In this document: piece after piece, positions 44,193 to 52,337 of the stretch | How the letters are laid out: each line of letters starts with the position of its first letter | Numbering within the stretch: the stretch's first letter is position 1 | From: CAIQJJ01 sp049325275 | Lineage (GTDB): Bacteria > Chloroflexota > Anaerolineae > Anaerolineales > UBA4823 | DNA length: 64,000 nt | Direction of reading: 5' to 3' | Assembly (NCBI GenBank): GCA_049325275.1 | Contig: JBMOLU010000033.1 | Location: forward strand, 10,965 to 74,964 | Notes under the pieces: generated by a model | What the model was told of the DNA's origin: nothing | The model's input: the letters and a program-made list of their open reading frames with translations, nothing else | The model's database searches: none | Position numbers and translations under genes: made by a program

Positions 44193-44666
44193 CTAAAACA
44201 GAATTTCCCAAACCAGCGTCAGTTTGAACTGCTTGGATTTGGTAACGGTATCGAATGCGACCCGGTTGTACATGACATCGTCTTCGGTAAACAAGGCCGC
44301 TTCGCGCAGCGTATCGTTGCAGTCGTTCTCGCCCAGTTCGCCGATCAGGCGCAGCAGCACGCGCGGCCGCCCGGAGGCGTCCATCACCTCGCTGGTTTCG
44401 ATGCGGCTGATCGGCGTCTCGCCGACCTTATCGCCTAGTGCGGTGGCTTTCGGGTCGAACTTGTTCTGCGAACGCCCGATGCCGATTTTCGACACCCGGC
44501 TGATGTTCACCGCGGCGCTTTCCTTGTTGAAGAGCCGCGCCACCAGGGTGCGGCCGGCCAGGGTAATGTCGTTGTGCGCCTGGATTTCTTCGACCAGACC
44601 CCCATCCAGCGCAATCTTTTGCAGCGTAAGCTTTCCGGCAAGGTGCAGGTCTTCTCTGGGTAGCAT
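44193..44666 (-). CDS. Tail-collar/fibre-attachment protein
   Basis: 157 residues with AGGAGG upstream. The order of motifs (NDITLAGRTLVARLFNKE, KIGIGRSQNKFDP, then REAALFTEDDVMYNRVAFDT) matches phage tail-collar fibre N-terminal domains, whose hallmark is an E-x-GLF-like turn followed by an arginine-valine-x-F strand. It probably links the fibre to the baseplate. It lies between the gpI-like gene and the fibre gene, as collar genes usually do. Confidence 0.62.
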   Translation of the reverse strand: MLPREDLHLAGKLTLQKIALDGGLVEEIQAHNDITLAGRTLVARLFNKESAAVNISRVSKIGIGRSQNKFDPKATALGDKVGETPISRIETSEVMDASGRPRVLLRLIGELGENDCNDTLREAALFTEDDVMYNRVAFDTVTKSKQFKLTLVWEILF

Positions 44667-44685
44667 GGCAGGTTCCTCCTGAGGG

Positions 44686-46803
44686 TTATCGTGAAAACGT
44701 ATTCAAACTGTCAAAACAGGTGGTATCGAAACGGCCGGCAAGCGAGAACGCATCGAGCACGTCCTGGTCTTCACGGGCCTGCTGCGTATTGCTGGCCATC
44801 AACGCATCCCGTACATCGGCATCTTCGCCAAGCAACGGCCCTTGCAGCACCAACGTCAGGTGTTCTTCCCGGTCGTGATCTTCACGGTAGACCTGCTTGT
44901 AAGCAACTTGTGCTAGCACACCTGCCGCCTTCACACGGTTGACGAGAGCCAGAATTTGATGGCGCGGGTGCTGCTCGGTTTCGGCAAACTTATCGGTGAA
45001 GCCGGGAATGTGCCACGGGATCACCACTGTGAAGACACCCGGCGTGTAACGGTAGGACATGACCTCCACGGCAACCAGCGGCGCATCATCGATCCATACC
45101 CCATCGTCGAAATTGGCCTGATCGTAACGTCCGGCTGGATGGACGGCGCCGTCACCCTGGGCAATCACGTCGGCTTCGAAGCGCCAGCAAGACACTCCCG
45201 GCCGCAGCACCGGGATGGCGCCGATAGGCAGATCGGGCGGTGCGACGCCATTGAGCAGGACGCCGCCGTCCTTGAAGATCAGCGTGTCACCCGGCTCGAT
45301 TCTCGTGGCTATGCGAATGGTTTTCCGGGTGGCGACGTCGGTGAAGCGTACGTTCGCCAGCGCGCCGGCGACGCCGGGCAGCATCGTGGCCCAGATTTCG
45401 GGCGTTTCCTCGCCGGGATTGCTGTTGTCCACGGAAAATTCATCGAACAAGGCCAGTTTGCCGCTGAAAAAGTGGGTCCGCTGCGGGTTGAACTCTTCGA
45501 CGGCGATCTGGGCTTTGGCCGCCCGCACTTGTGGATCGTCGCCGAGGATGCCCAGGTTGGCCGCCACGATGTCGATAATCCCCTGGCGGGTGGACGCCCC
45601 TCGCCGCAGCACACCGATCAACCCGCGCAGCCGCTCGCGGTAGGGCGCATAGCTCGGCTCGATTTCGTATGGGAAGGCCGATTCGAGCAGGGTGCGGTTG
45701 AGCCAGGCGCGCTGTTGGTCGAAACGCTTTTGCAAGCAAGGGTAGTCTTCGACGATTTCCGGGAAGCGTTCCTCACGGTAAAGCACCGCATCTTCCAGCA
45801 GCAGGTTCAACGCGCCGCCGCCATCCGATCCGTCGCCGCCGCCCACCAGCGCCGCGCACACTTCGTCGATAGATGGCACGCCGCGCGGGTGAAAGCCCCA
45901 GGGGTGGGATGCGTCGTACGGGAAAGCCGCTTCGAGCAGCAGGCGGTTAAGCCGCACCAGGTCGTCGCCCACGGGGCGTCCGGCCGGTTCGACGTTCACC
46001 AGCGTGGCGAGCAGCTGCTCACGCCGGGCAGGATCAGGCTCGGCGCGGTACTTCTCGTGCAGGTGGTCGTGATAGATGCTGTTGATTAATTGGAGCGCTA
46101 CCAACCCCAGATTCATCGCCCGCAGCTCGTCTTCATTTTTGCGGAACAGGTTGGCGTCGCGCAGCAAACGTTCGTTCAGATCTTTGGCGAGCGCCTGCTG
46201 CAGGCGCTCTTCCAGGGTGGCGCGGCCATCATAGGCCGAGAGCAGTTCGCGCGTGGCGGGGGCAAGCTTCTGGCGTACGTAGCGCGCCATCCCACTGCGG
46301 CCAAGCAGCAGCGCCAGGGCAAAACCGGGCAAGATATGCCTGGACTCGAAAGCCATGCGGCTGGCGTCGTAACGCAGCAGGAGCTTCCAGGCCTTCAGAG
46401 GGATTTTCATCCGCAGGTAAGCGATCAGCGGCGACTCTTCTTCTACCAGCCGCTTCGCCAGGCGGCGCACATCGATGGAACGCATGGTAAAGCGCGGGTT
46501 AATCTTGACCAGAAGCGCCGTGCCGCCCAGCGCCTCGAGGTACAGCGCGAAGATTTTGTCCAGGTCGCCGCGCAGCGCCGGCGGGGCGGTATACCCCTGG
46601 GCGCCTTCGTTGTCGGCGGTTTCCACGTGATGGGCGTGCAACACGCGCACCAGGTCGATTTCGGCGCGCTCCAGGCGCCGCCCAAAAACATCCAGCACCG
46701 CAGCCAGCAGGCCGGGCGACTGGCCGGCGTGGGCGAAGTGCGGCAGCCTGGCCAGCATGCCCACGGTCTTTCCGGTAAGCGTTTTGCCGAATTTGGGTTC
46801 CAT
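44686..46803 (-). CDS. gpI-like baseplate wedge/tail protein, long form
   Basis: 705 residues; the start overlaps the stop of the J gene by one base (TAATG). The N-terminal 150 residues (LPHFAHAGQSPGLLAAVLDV, then YLEALGGTALLVKINP) look like the wedge-associated part. The middle repeats a NRLLLEAAFPYD / NRTLLESAFPYE motif twice, and about 400-450 reads YRERLRGLIGVLRRGASTRQ, the tail-protein-I-like region. The C-terminal part is beta-rich (VAVEVMSYRYTPGVFTVVIP). Position after J and before the collar supports a gpI/T4 gp7-like wedge role. It is much longer than P2 gpI (about 180 residues). Confidence 0.65.
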   Translation of the reverse strand: MEPKFGKTLTGKTVGMLARLPHFAHAGQSPGLLAAVLDVFGRRLERAEIDLVRVLHAHHVETADNEGAQGYTAPPALRGDLDKIFALYLEALGGTALLVKINPRFTMRSIDVRRLAKRLVEEESPLIAYLRMKIPLKAWKLLLRYDASRMAFESRHILPGFALALLLGRSGMARYVRQKLAPATRELLSAYDGRATLEERLQQALAKDLNERLLRDANLFRKNEDELRAMNLGLVALQLINSIYHDHLHEKYRAEPDPARREQLLATLVNVEPAGRPVGDDLVRLNRLLLEAAFPYDASHPWGFHPRGVPSIDEVCAALVGGGDGSDGGGALNLLLEDAVLYREERFPEIVEDYPCLQKRFDQQRAWLNRTLLESAFPYEIEPSYAPYRERLRGLIGVLRRGASTRQGIIDIVAANLGILGDDPQVRAAKAQIAVEEFNPQRTHFFSGKLALFDEFSVDNSNPGEETPEIWATMLPGVAGALANVRFTDVATRKTIRIATRIEPGDTLIFKDGGVLLNGVAPPDLPIGAIPVLRPGVSCWRFEADVIAQGDGAVHPAGRYDQANFDDGVWIDDAPLVAVEVMSYRYTPGVFTVVIPWHIPGFTDKFAETEQHPRHQILALVNRVKAAGVLAQVAYKQVYREDHDREEHLTLVLQGPLLGEDADVRDALMASNTQQAREDQDVLDAFSLAGRFDTTCFDSLNTFSR

Positions 46804-49292
46804 TACGCTTCGATCTCAAACTTTTCGGACAAAAAGACTTTCTCGAACGCATCGATACGGACGGCGCGGTCTTTCACCCGGCCGTCCAGGAGGGCGTCGC
46901 CGGCATCGAGCAGCGTGCAGTCTTCAGGGCGAAATTCGAGGCGCAGCACCTTCTCCACGGCGGCAACCGCTTCCTGCAATTTTTCCAGATCGATGTCTTC
47001 TTCAGGGGCCAGGGCGTCGAGAAAATCCTTGATCGTCTGGCGGGCTGCGCCGACGGTGTCGCTTTTCTCCGCGTCGCTGGCGGTCAGGGGCAAAACCAAC
47101 TGCAAGCGCCCGTTCAGGAAGCGCTTGTGGCAATAGACGAAAACGATCTCCGCCTCGGGTTTTTCGATGAAACTCGCCTCCACGAGATAGTCGTCCTCCG
47201 GCGCCTGGCTCTGGAAGGGAAAGGACACCAACCGCAGGTCGGAGTTCTCTCCGGCAGCCGGGCGGATACGCTCGGCCAGTTCGCTCTTGGTAAAGCTCTT
47301 GCCCGCTTCGCAGCTTGCAAAAAATGCCTGGATAGCCGCCTCGATCGCCAGGCGCTGCTTTTGGGCCGCTTCGATAGTGACCTGCATCGCTTTCTCAGTC
47401 TCGGCAATCGTCTGCCTTTGCTGCGCCATTCTTCCACCGGCGGCTTCTATCGCTTTTTCGGCACCGGCGATGACCCGGCGCTGCTGCTCGATTTCGGCGC
47501 GGGCCGCCTCGATGGCGCTTTCGAGCGTATCGAGCGCCTGGCGTTGCCTGGCGATATTTTCGTCCAGAGAAACCTGCTGCACAACGTCAGCATCGGCCAG
47601 TCTTTTCCTGGCCGCCTGAAGGATCTGTATGTTGGCTTCGGCAGCCTGGCGCTGCTGCTCGCTGGCTTCGAACGATTTTTGCGTATCTGCAATCAATTTT
47701 TGCGCCGCCTCGATGATGCTATGCTGCTGCGCAATTTCCTTGAGCGCCGCGTCAACCTCGGCGGTGACCTGACGCAGCCGGTCCATCTCTTCGGCCAGCG
47801 CCGGCAGCCACACCTGCACGCGTACACGCAGAGGCTTTTGCCCGGCAGCCACACGGATACTCTCGGCGACCAGGCGTTCGAGAATTTGCGTGTCGATGCG
47901 TCGTTCGATAGGGCCGTACGCCGAGCGCGGAATCCGAATGGGAAACTGGTTGCCGGCGGTGAAGTTCATGCCGCCGATCTTGGTCTTTTGCCAGCCGATG
48001 GCAGACCCGGTGCGCACCAGTTCGCCGGCGCGCCCGCTGCGGGTGGCGCGCACTTCCACATCGACGGCCGGCTGCCCCTCGCCGAGAACCGTATCAGCAA
48101 CGGTGAGAAACTCCTGGCCGAGTTCGGTGCATAAGGCTGTATTGGCCGGGACGGTCACGGCGCGTGCCGTCGCCTCACGCGTCAGGGTAATTTTGCCGGC
48201 CGCCCGGCTGGCATCGCTGTCGTCTTCACGATAAGTAGTCATCTGAAAGTTGGGAACGTCTTTGACACCGTTGACTTTCAGGATTTCACCGGCCAGCTGT
48301 GAAAACAACAGCGATTCGCCCATGCCCAAGCCTCCGACCAATCCTTCCACAGCCAGCGCGACGTCTTTCTCCGCTTGCCGGCGTTCCTCCTCAGCGGAGA
48401 TGCGTTGATCCAGTTCGATTTCGATCACTGCCTCCAGGTGAATGGCAATCGCCGGTTTCAGGACCACATAGACACCGGCCGCCCGCACCTGGTCGATGCG
48501 CTGGCGCAAAGCAAGCGCGTTTTGGTTCGTCAGCCCGTCTACGTAAACTTCGATCATGCCCAAGCCGGGTACGCTGGAATCGATCTTGCCGTCCGCAGGG
48601 AAATTCTCCTTGACGCGCACTTCGCGCACGCCGGGCATCCCGATCAACGCGTTTTCAATCGATGCAATCGAGGCGCGCCCCGAGGCCAACAGGGCCTGCT
48701 TGGCGCGCTGGCGCAGATCTTCATCGTTTTCGCGATCGCGCCCCAGAAAGCGCACCGCTTTCGGATTGTGAACGGCCTTGATGCCGGGTACCGGGCGCGG
48801 CATGACGACGATCGTTTCGGGGTCTGCCACCATGCGTTTGCCGCGTTCTTCTGCCTGGATGCGCACATCGGCAAGCGTTTCACCGGGTGGCATGCGCCCT
48901 TCCTCGATGGTGATATAAGCCTTCTTGGGTGGCTCTTTACTCTCGTCCTCTTCCGTCATCACCAGCGTACCGATCGGAATAACCAGTTCCTCGTTCAAGC
49001 CCCTGTCACGCTCGAAGGTAACTGCGCCGGTGGCAAAATCAGGCTCGTTGCGCTTGATCCCCAGCACAGCCACCACCCGGTCGAGGTTGGCCCCTTCGGC
49101 CGTATCGATAAAGCCGGCCTGGTAGACCAGGTCGAGCTGCTCGTAGAGCGTGGACAGTTCGACGGCGAAGGTCTCGAACAGCGAACGGACGACGCTACCT
49201 TCTTCGAAATCACTCAACTGCGGAATGCGGCGGCGCGTGTCGGCCACCATGGCTTCATAAATATCGGTGAAGCTTTTCTTGTCAAAAGACAC
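46803..49292 (-). CDS. Baseplate J/gp6-like wedge protein with a long coiled-coil insertion
   Basis: 829 residues from a GTG at 49292 with GGAGG five bases upstream; the open frame reaches higher only through the repeat array. Residues 1-480 contain the baseplate J pattern: DFEEGSVVRSLFETFAVELS, YQAGFIDTAEGANLDRVVAV, GMPGVREVRVKENFP, and AGELVRTGSAIGW. From about 500 to 680 a continuous heptad-rich segment follows (ESAIEAARAEIEQQRRVIAG and neighbours), which ordinary J proteins of 300-400 residues lack. The C-terminal 150 residues are globular. The inserted helix may project from the baseplate or tie wedges together. Part of the tail operon. Confidence 0.85.
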   Translation of the reverse strand: MSFDKKSFTDIYEAMVADTRRRIPQLSDFEEGSVVRSLFETFAVELSTLYEQLDLVYQAGFIDTAEGANLDRVVAVLGIKRNEPDFATGAVTFERDRGLNEELVIPIGTLVMTEEDESKEPPKKAYITIEEGRMPPGETLADVRIQAEERGKRMVADPETIVVMPRPVPGIKAVHNPKAVRFLGRDRENDEDLRQRAKQALLASGRASIASIENALIGMPGVREVRVKENFPADGKIDSSVPGLGMIEVYVDGLTNQNALALRQRIDQVRAAGVYVVLKPAIAIHLEAVIEIELDQRISAEEERRQAEKDVALAVEGLVGGLGMGESLLFSQLAGEILKVNGVKDVPNFQMTTYREDDSDASRAAGKITLTREATARAVTVPANTALCTELGQEFLTVADTVLGEGQPAVDVEVRATRSGRAGELVRTGSAIGWQKTKIGGMNFTAGNQFPIRIPRSAYGPIERRIDTQILERLVAESIRVAAGQKPLRVRVQVWLPALAEEMDRLRQVTAEVDAALKEIAQQHSIIEAAQKLIADTQKSFEASEQQRQAAEANIQILQAARKRLADADVVQQVSLDENIARQRQALDTLESAIEAARAEIEQQRRVIAGAEKAIEAAGGRMAQQRQTIAETEKAMQVTIEAAQKQRLAIEAAIQAFFASCEAGKSFTKSELAERIRPAAGENSDLRLVSFPFQSQAPEDDYLVEASFIEKPEAEIVFVYCHKRFLNGRLQLVLPLTASDAEKSDTVGAARQTIKDFLDALAPEEDIDLEKLQEAVAAVEKVLRLEFRPEDCTLLDAGDALLDGRVKDRAVRIDAFEKVFLSEKFEIEA

Positions 49293-49311
49293 ATCGGCCT
49301 CCGTAGGGCGT

Positions 49312-49507
49312 AAGCATTCACTTGCGCCAGCGTAGAACCCAAGCATTCACTTGCGCCAGCGTAGAACCCAAGCATTCACCTGCGCCGGCGTAGAACCCAA
49401 GCATTCACTTGCGCCAGCGTAGAACCCAAGCATTCATTTGCGCCAGCGTAGAACCCAAGCATTCACTTGCGCCAGCGTAGAACCCAAGCATTCACTTGCG
49501 CCGGCAT
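49312..49507. repeat. Array of 29-bp tandem repeats inside the operon
   Basis: Six full units start at 49312, 49341, 49370, 49399, 49428 and 49457, followed by a partial unit (49486-49507). The unit begins AAGCATTCACTTGCGCC and ends GCGTAGAACCC, with one to three substitutions in some copies. There are no spacers, so this is not a CRISPR array. Copy number may be collapsed by the assembler, as the array is longer than the 127-bp overlap seen next to it. Confidence 0.85.
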
Positions 49508-49828
49508 GGAAGGGTTTACCGTTGCCTACAGCGGGATATCCATGGTCAAGAGAAGCGGCGCATCTTCGTCCACCGGCAAAACGGACAGCGTCAGCGCCAG
49601 CNNNNNNNNNNNNNNNNNNNNNNNNNNNNNNNNNNNNNNNNNNNNNNNNNNNNNNNNNNNNNNNNNNNNNNNNNNNNNNNNNNNNNNNNNNNNNNNNNNN
49701 NGCGTAGAACCCAAGCATTCACTTGCGCCGGCATGGAAGGGTTTACCGTTGCCTACAGCGGGATATCCATGGTCAAGAGAAGCGGCGCATCTTCGTCCAC
49801 CGGCAAAACGGACAGCGTCAGCGCCAGC
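49475..49828. other. Artificial scaffold gap: 127-bp duplicated ends around 100 N
   Basis: Bases 49475-49601 and 49702-49828 are identical over 127 bp, and 49602-49701 are exactly 100 N. A de Bruijn assembly at k=127 yields contigs overlapping by 127 bp, and scaffolders insert 100 N at joins of unknown size. Joining the two ends removes 227 bp and leaves a normal gp25-repeat-J junction. The stretch 49293-49752 holds no gene of its own. Confidence 0.85.
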
Positions 49829-50178
49829 ACGTCACGCTCGCCGGCGCGCAGCGAGGGCGGCTTGAAAGCGATCTCCCGGATTTCCGTAACACGCGCTTCC
49901 TCGGCCAGCGCTTCCCGGATGTATAACTCGGCCACGGCCTGCGTGCGAGGCGTGTTCGGTTCGCCAATCAGCAGGTAGAGCCGCGAGCCGTAGTCTGGGT
50001 GCCCCAGCCCGGCCAGTTCTCCGCGGCGGGTAAACAGGCGGCCGAGAATAGCCTGGTTCAGATTGGCGCGCCCGCTTACCAGGCACAAATCGCCGCGCGC
50101 GATGACGATATCCACACCGGCGCGGTCGGACGCCAGGGCGTTGAAGCCGCGCTGCGTAAGAAACAAATCGGTCGTCAT
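49753..50178 (-). CDS. gp25/gpW-like baseplate wedge protein
   Basis: 141 residues, starting two bases after the PAAR gene stop. The motifs GRLFTRRGELAGLGHPDYGS and RLYLLIGEPNT, then ELYIREALAEEARVTEI, are the signature of the gpW/gp25 lysozyme-like-named baseplate family (which has no lysozyme activity). It contacts the inner sheath ring and starts sheath polymerisation in T4, P2 and injection systems. A second copy of its 3' end at 49505-49601 is an assembly duplicate rather than a second gene. Confidence 0.88.
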   Translation of the reverse strand: MTTDLFLTQRGFNALASDRAGVDIVIARGDLCLVSGRANLNQAILGRLFTRRGELAGLGHPDYGSRLYLLIGEPNTPRTQAVAELYIREALAEEARVTEIREIAFKPPSLRAGERDVLALTLSVLPVDEDAPLLLTMDIPL

Positions 50179-50179
50179 G

Positions 50180-50539
50180 TTACAGCCCCTTTACACGCAC
50201 CTGGCCGGCAAACGCTACCGGTTGAAGCGGGACCGGCGGGGCCGGTGGGGTGACGATCGCCAGGCCGGTTGCACTGCTTGCGCACAGCAAGGGCTGTCCC
50301 ATCGATTTGACGCGCAAGGTCATCGTGGGCGGCAGGAAGGTCGCCGAAATGCAGGGCGTCGGGCCGGGGCCGCCGGGCGGCGGCACGGCCATCGCACACC
50401 CGGCCACCACAAAGGGCGGCGACGACATCGGCACGGGCGTGCCCATGATCTTGACGCGCACGTTGGGAGCGGCCGGTGAGGCCTTGCCGCCGTGCGCGCA
50501 CATCACCACACAGCTCATCGTCAACAGATAACCGGGCAT
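50180..50539 (-). CDS. PAAR-like spike tip protein
   Basis: 119 residues. The sequence is glycine/proline-rich with alternating short strands and repeated V-x-I-x-G-x-P / V-x-S-x-G-Q-P motifs (VRVKIMGTPVPMSSPPFVVA, MTLRVKSMGQPLLCASSATG) plus a CAHGG that may bind zinc. This is the PAAR-like/DUF4280-type cone that caps the spike in type VI systems and eCIS. Phages such as Mu and P2 carry no separate PAAR gene, so its presence is a feature of injection machines. The start overlaps the stop of the gpV gene (TGATG). Confidence 0.75.
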   Translation of the reverse strand: MPGYLLTMSCVVMCAHGGKASPAAPNVRVKIMGTPVPMSSPPFVVAGCAMAVPPPGGPGPTPCISATFLPPTMTLRVKSMGQPLLCASSATGLAIVTPPAPPVPLQPVAFAGQVRVKGL

Positions 50540-51384
50540 CAGGTCACCTCCAGGGCGCCTTTGTTGATATTGACCGTCGGGCCGCTCAGCGCCACCTCGG
50601 CGGCCGCATTTTTGAGCGTGGCGCCGGCCGTTCCCTCGGCAGTCAGGCTGGTGGCGGCTTTGATATTAACGCCGGCGCTCGCCTCCAGCTTGGTATCTGC
50701 CGTAGACTTCAGGCTCAGCGCCGCACCCGATTCCACCTGGATGTCCTGCTTCGATTTCATCATGATTTCGCCGGCGTCCACCGAAAACTTGCCGTTCCTG
50801 GCGACCAGCGCCAGGTCCTTGTCGGAGGCGATGGTGATCGTTTCGCCGGAAACATCGATTACCAGGTTGAACTTTTCATTCACGAGCGAAATTTTCTCGT
50901 CCTCGAGCGTAAAAACGTTCTTCTTGTCCTTGCTGGTAAGGACGATGCGGCCTTCTTCGTCCAGCTTGATGCTGCCGCCTTCTTTAATGTCGTGTTGCAG
51001 CAGAAATTCTTTGGCCTTGTTGGCCGGGGGCCGGTCGGCATCGTTGTACAACCGCCCCGTGATGACGGGCGCATGGATATCGCCGCCGATGAAGCTGACC
51101 AGCACCAGGTCGCCTACGTTTGGAATGGCCGCCAGGCCCAGGTAGGGGCTGGCCACGGGCACCTTGCGCAGTTCGAAATCGGAACCGTCGGCTTGCTTCT
51201 TGTTCTTGAGCGTGACCGAACACTGGTAATTGTCTTTGTCGCCTTCATCGGCGTGCGGGAAGACGGCCGTCACCACGCCCAGTTCGGTGGTGTGGATGCG
51301 CTGGGCCTCTTGCTCGGCCACCTTTTTCATCACGCCAATCAGACTGTCCAAATTCCTACGCTTTCTACACCTTGATCCAGCCAA
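50539..51384 (-). CDS. Baseplate spike protein gpV/gp5-like (VgrG C-terminal type)
   Basis: 281 residues from the ATG at 51384, which overlaps the hub gene by 20 bases; a shorter start at 51330 (MKKVAEQEAQ) is possible. Residues 25-110 form the OB-fold (ELGVVTAVFPHADEGD, LVLVSFIGGDIHAPVITGRL). About 130-281 is a triple-strand beta-helix: short valine/isoleucine-alternating strands ending GPTVNINKGAL, the needle of the spike. It would sit as a trimer under the hub with the PAAR cone on its tip. The hub and spike genes are separate here, unlike fused VgrG. Confidence 0.87.
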   Translation of the reverse strand: MAGSRCRKRRNLDSLIGVMKKVAEQEAQRIHTTELGVVTAVFPHADEGDKDNYQCSVTLKNKKQADGSDFELRKVPVASPYLGLAAIPNVGDLVLVSFIGGDIHAPVITGRLYNDADRPPANKAKEFLLQHDIKEGGSIKLDEEGRIVLTSKDKKNVFTLEDEKISLVNEKFNLVIDVSGETITIASDKDLALVARNGKFSVDAGEIMMKSKQDIQVESGAALSLKSTADTKLEASAGVNIKAATSLTAEGTAGATLKNAAAEVALSGPTVNINKGALEVT

Positions 51385-52336
51385 CTTCGGTTATGAAACC
51401 TGAACGCACGCACAACCGGTGGCGCACACCCGTGACCTTATACGTGCCGTTCTGCGAAGACTGCGGCAGCCCGGCCACCTTGACGGCGTCACCCAGCCTG
51501 ATGGCCGGGTTGCCAAGCAGGCGCATCCAGCCTCGGGCGGTGCTTTGGTGCGCTGCCAGGATGTTCTTTGCCAGCGTCCGGGCCAGGTCCTGCGTGCGGG
51601 CCGCCGGGTCCGTCAGGCGCAACACGTTGCCGGATGACTTTCCGGCGCTGCCCTTTACCTCTTTCTTCCGCAGCCAGGCGCTGGCGTCTTCGCCCTGCCC
51701 CTGGCCCACCGGGCTTTCGCCGTAGACTTCCACGCCATCCAGTGCGGCCGGCACGGCACCATGGTAAAAATCGAGAATATGTGTGCCATATTCCAGGCTG
51801 TGTGTCTGCCCGGCGGCATATTTTTTAAAGTGGGCCTTGTCATCGATGTCCGCATAGAAATCGAAACCACAACGGCGGGCCAGCCCGGCCAGTACTTCCC
51901 AGGCGCTTTCACGGTCGCTGACGGTGAAGGTGGCAAATTTCTCGCCGTTTTCTACACTGGCCTTCTTGACTTTGCACCTGCCCAACAGATCGCCGGCCAT
52001 AGTTCCGGCGCTTTGCTTTTCGAAGAGCAGGTTGAAACGAGAAGCCGTCAGAGCGCCAAAAGCACTGGCGGCATAGACCGTCACGTTTTGCAAACCCTGT
52101 TCCAAGGTGGTGACGCTGCCGGTAAACACCTTGGTGGCCGTTTTGTCGTAGCCCAACGCGATCCCGACCGGGTCGCCAGGCCTTAGGGTCAGCTCGGCCA
52201 ATCCATCCAGCGTGACGCGGGCTGCGTTCACGGGGACATCCAGCGCAGCCCGGACATCCAGGGCCACCAGGCGGCTGCCCTTACCCGATTGGCAGGTGAT
52301 ATTGCCCAGGGTGAGCTTGTAAGCGACGTTCAGCAT
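51365..52336 (-). CDS. Hub protein gpD/gp27-like (VgrG N-terminal type)
   Basis: 323 residues. The pattern is that of phage late control protein D: ARVTLDGLAELTLRPGDPVG, IALGYDKTATKVFTGSVTTL, SDRESAWEVLAGLARRCGFD, and the C-terminal NPAIRLGDAVKVAGLPQ and YKVTGVRHRL. It would form the trimeric hub between tube and spike. It starts one base after the tape-measure stop, and its end overlaps the spike gene. Confidence 0.87.
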   Translation of the reverse strand: MLNVAYKLTLGNITCQSGKGSRLVALDVRAALDVPVNAARVTLDGLAELTLRPGDPVGIALGYDKTATKVFTGSVTTLEQGLQNVTVYAASAFGALTASRFNLLFEKQSAGTMAGDLLGRCKVKKASVENGEKFATFTVSDRESAWEVLAGLARRCGFDFYADIDDKAHFKKYAAGQTHSLEYGTHILDFYHGAVPAALDGVEVYGESPVGQGQGEDASAWLRKKEVKGSAGKSSGNVLRLTDPAARTQDLARTLAKNILAAHQSTARGWMRLLGNPAIRLGDAVKVAGLPQSSQNGTYKVTGVRHRLCVRSGFITEVGWIKV

Positions 52337-52337
52337 A

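Noticed and set aside
43431..44438. Plus-strand open frames across the fibre repeats
   Set aside because: They repeat with the 516-bp units and are antisense to a clear fibre gene.
49312..49507. CRISPR array
   Set aside because: The 29-bp units are directly joined with no variable spacers and no cas genes are nearby.
49505..49601. Second gp25 gene or true local duplication
   Set aside because: The duplicate is exactly the 127-bp overlap of two contig ends around 100 N, best explained by assembly.
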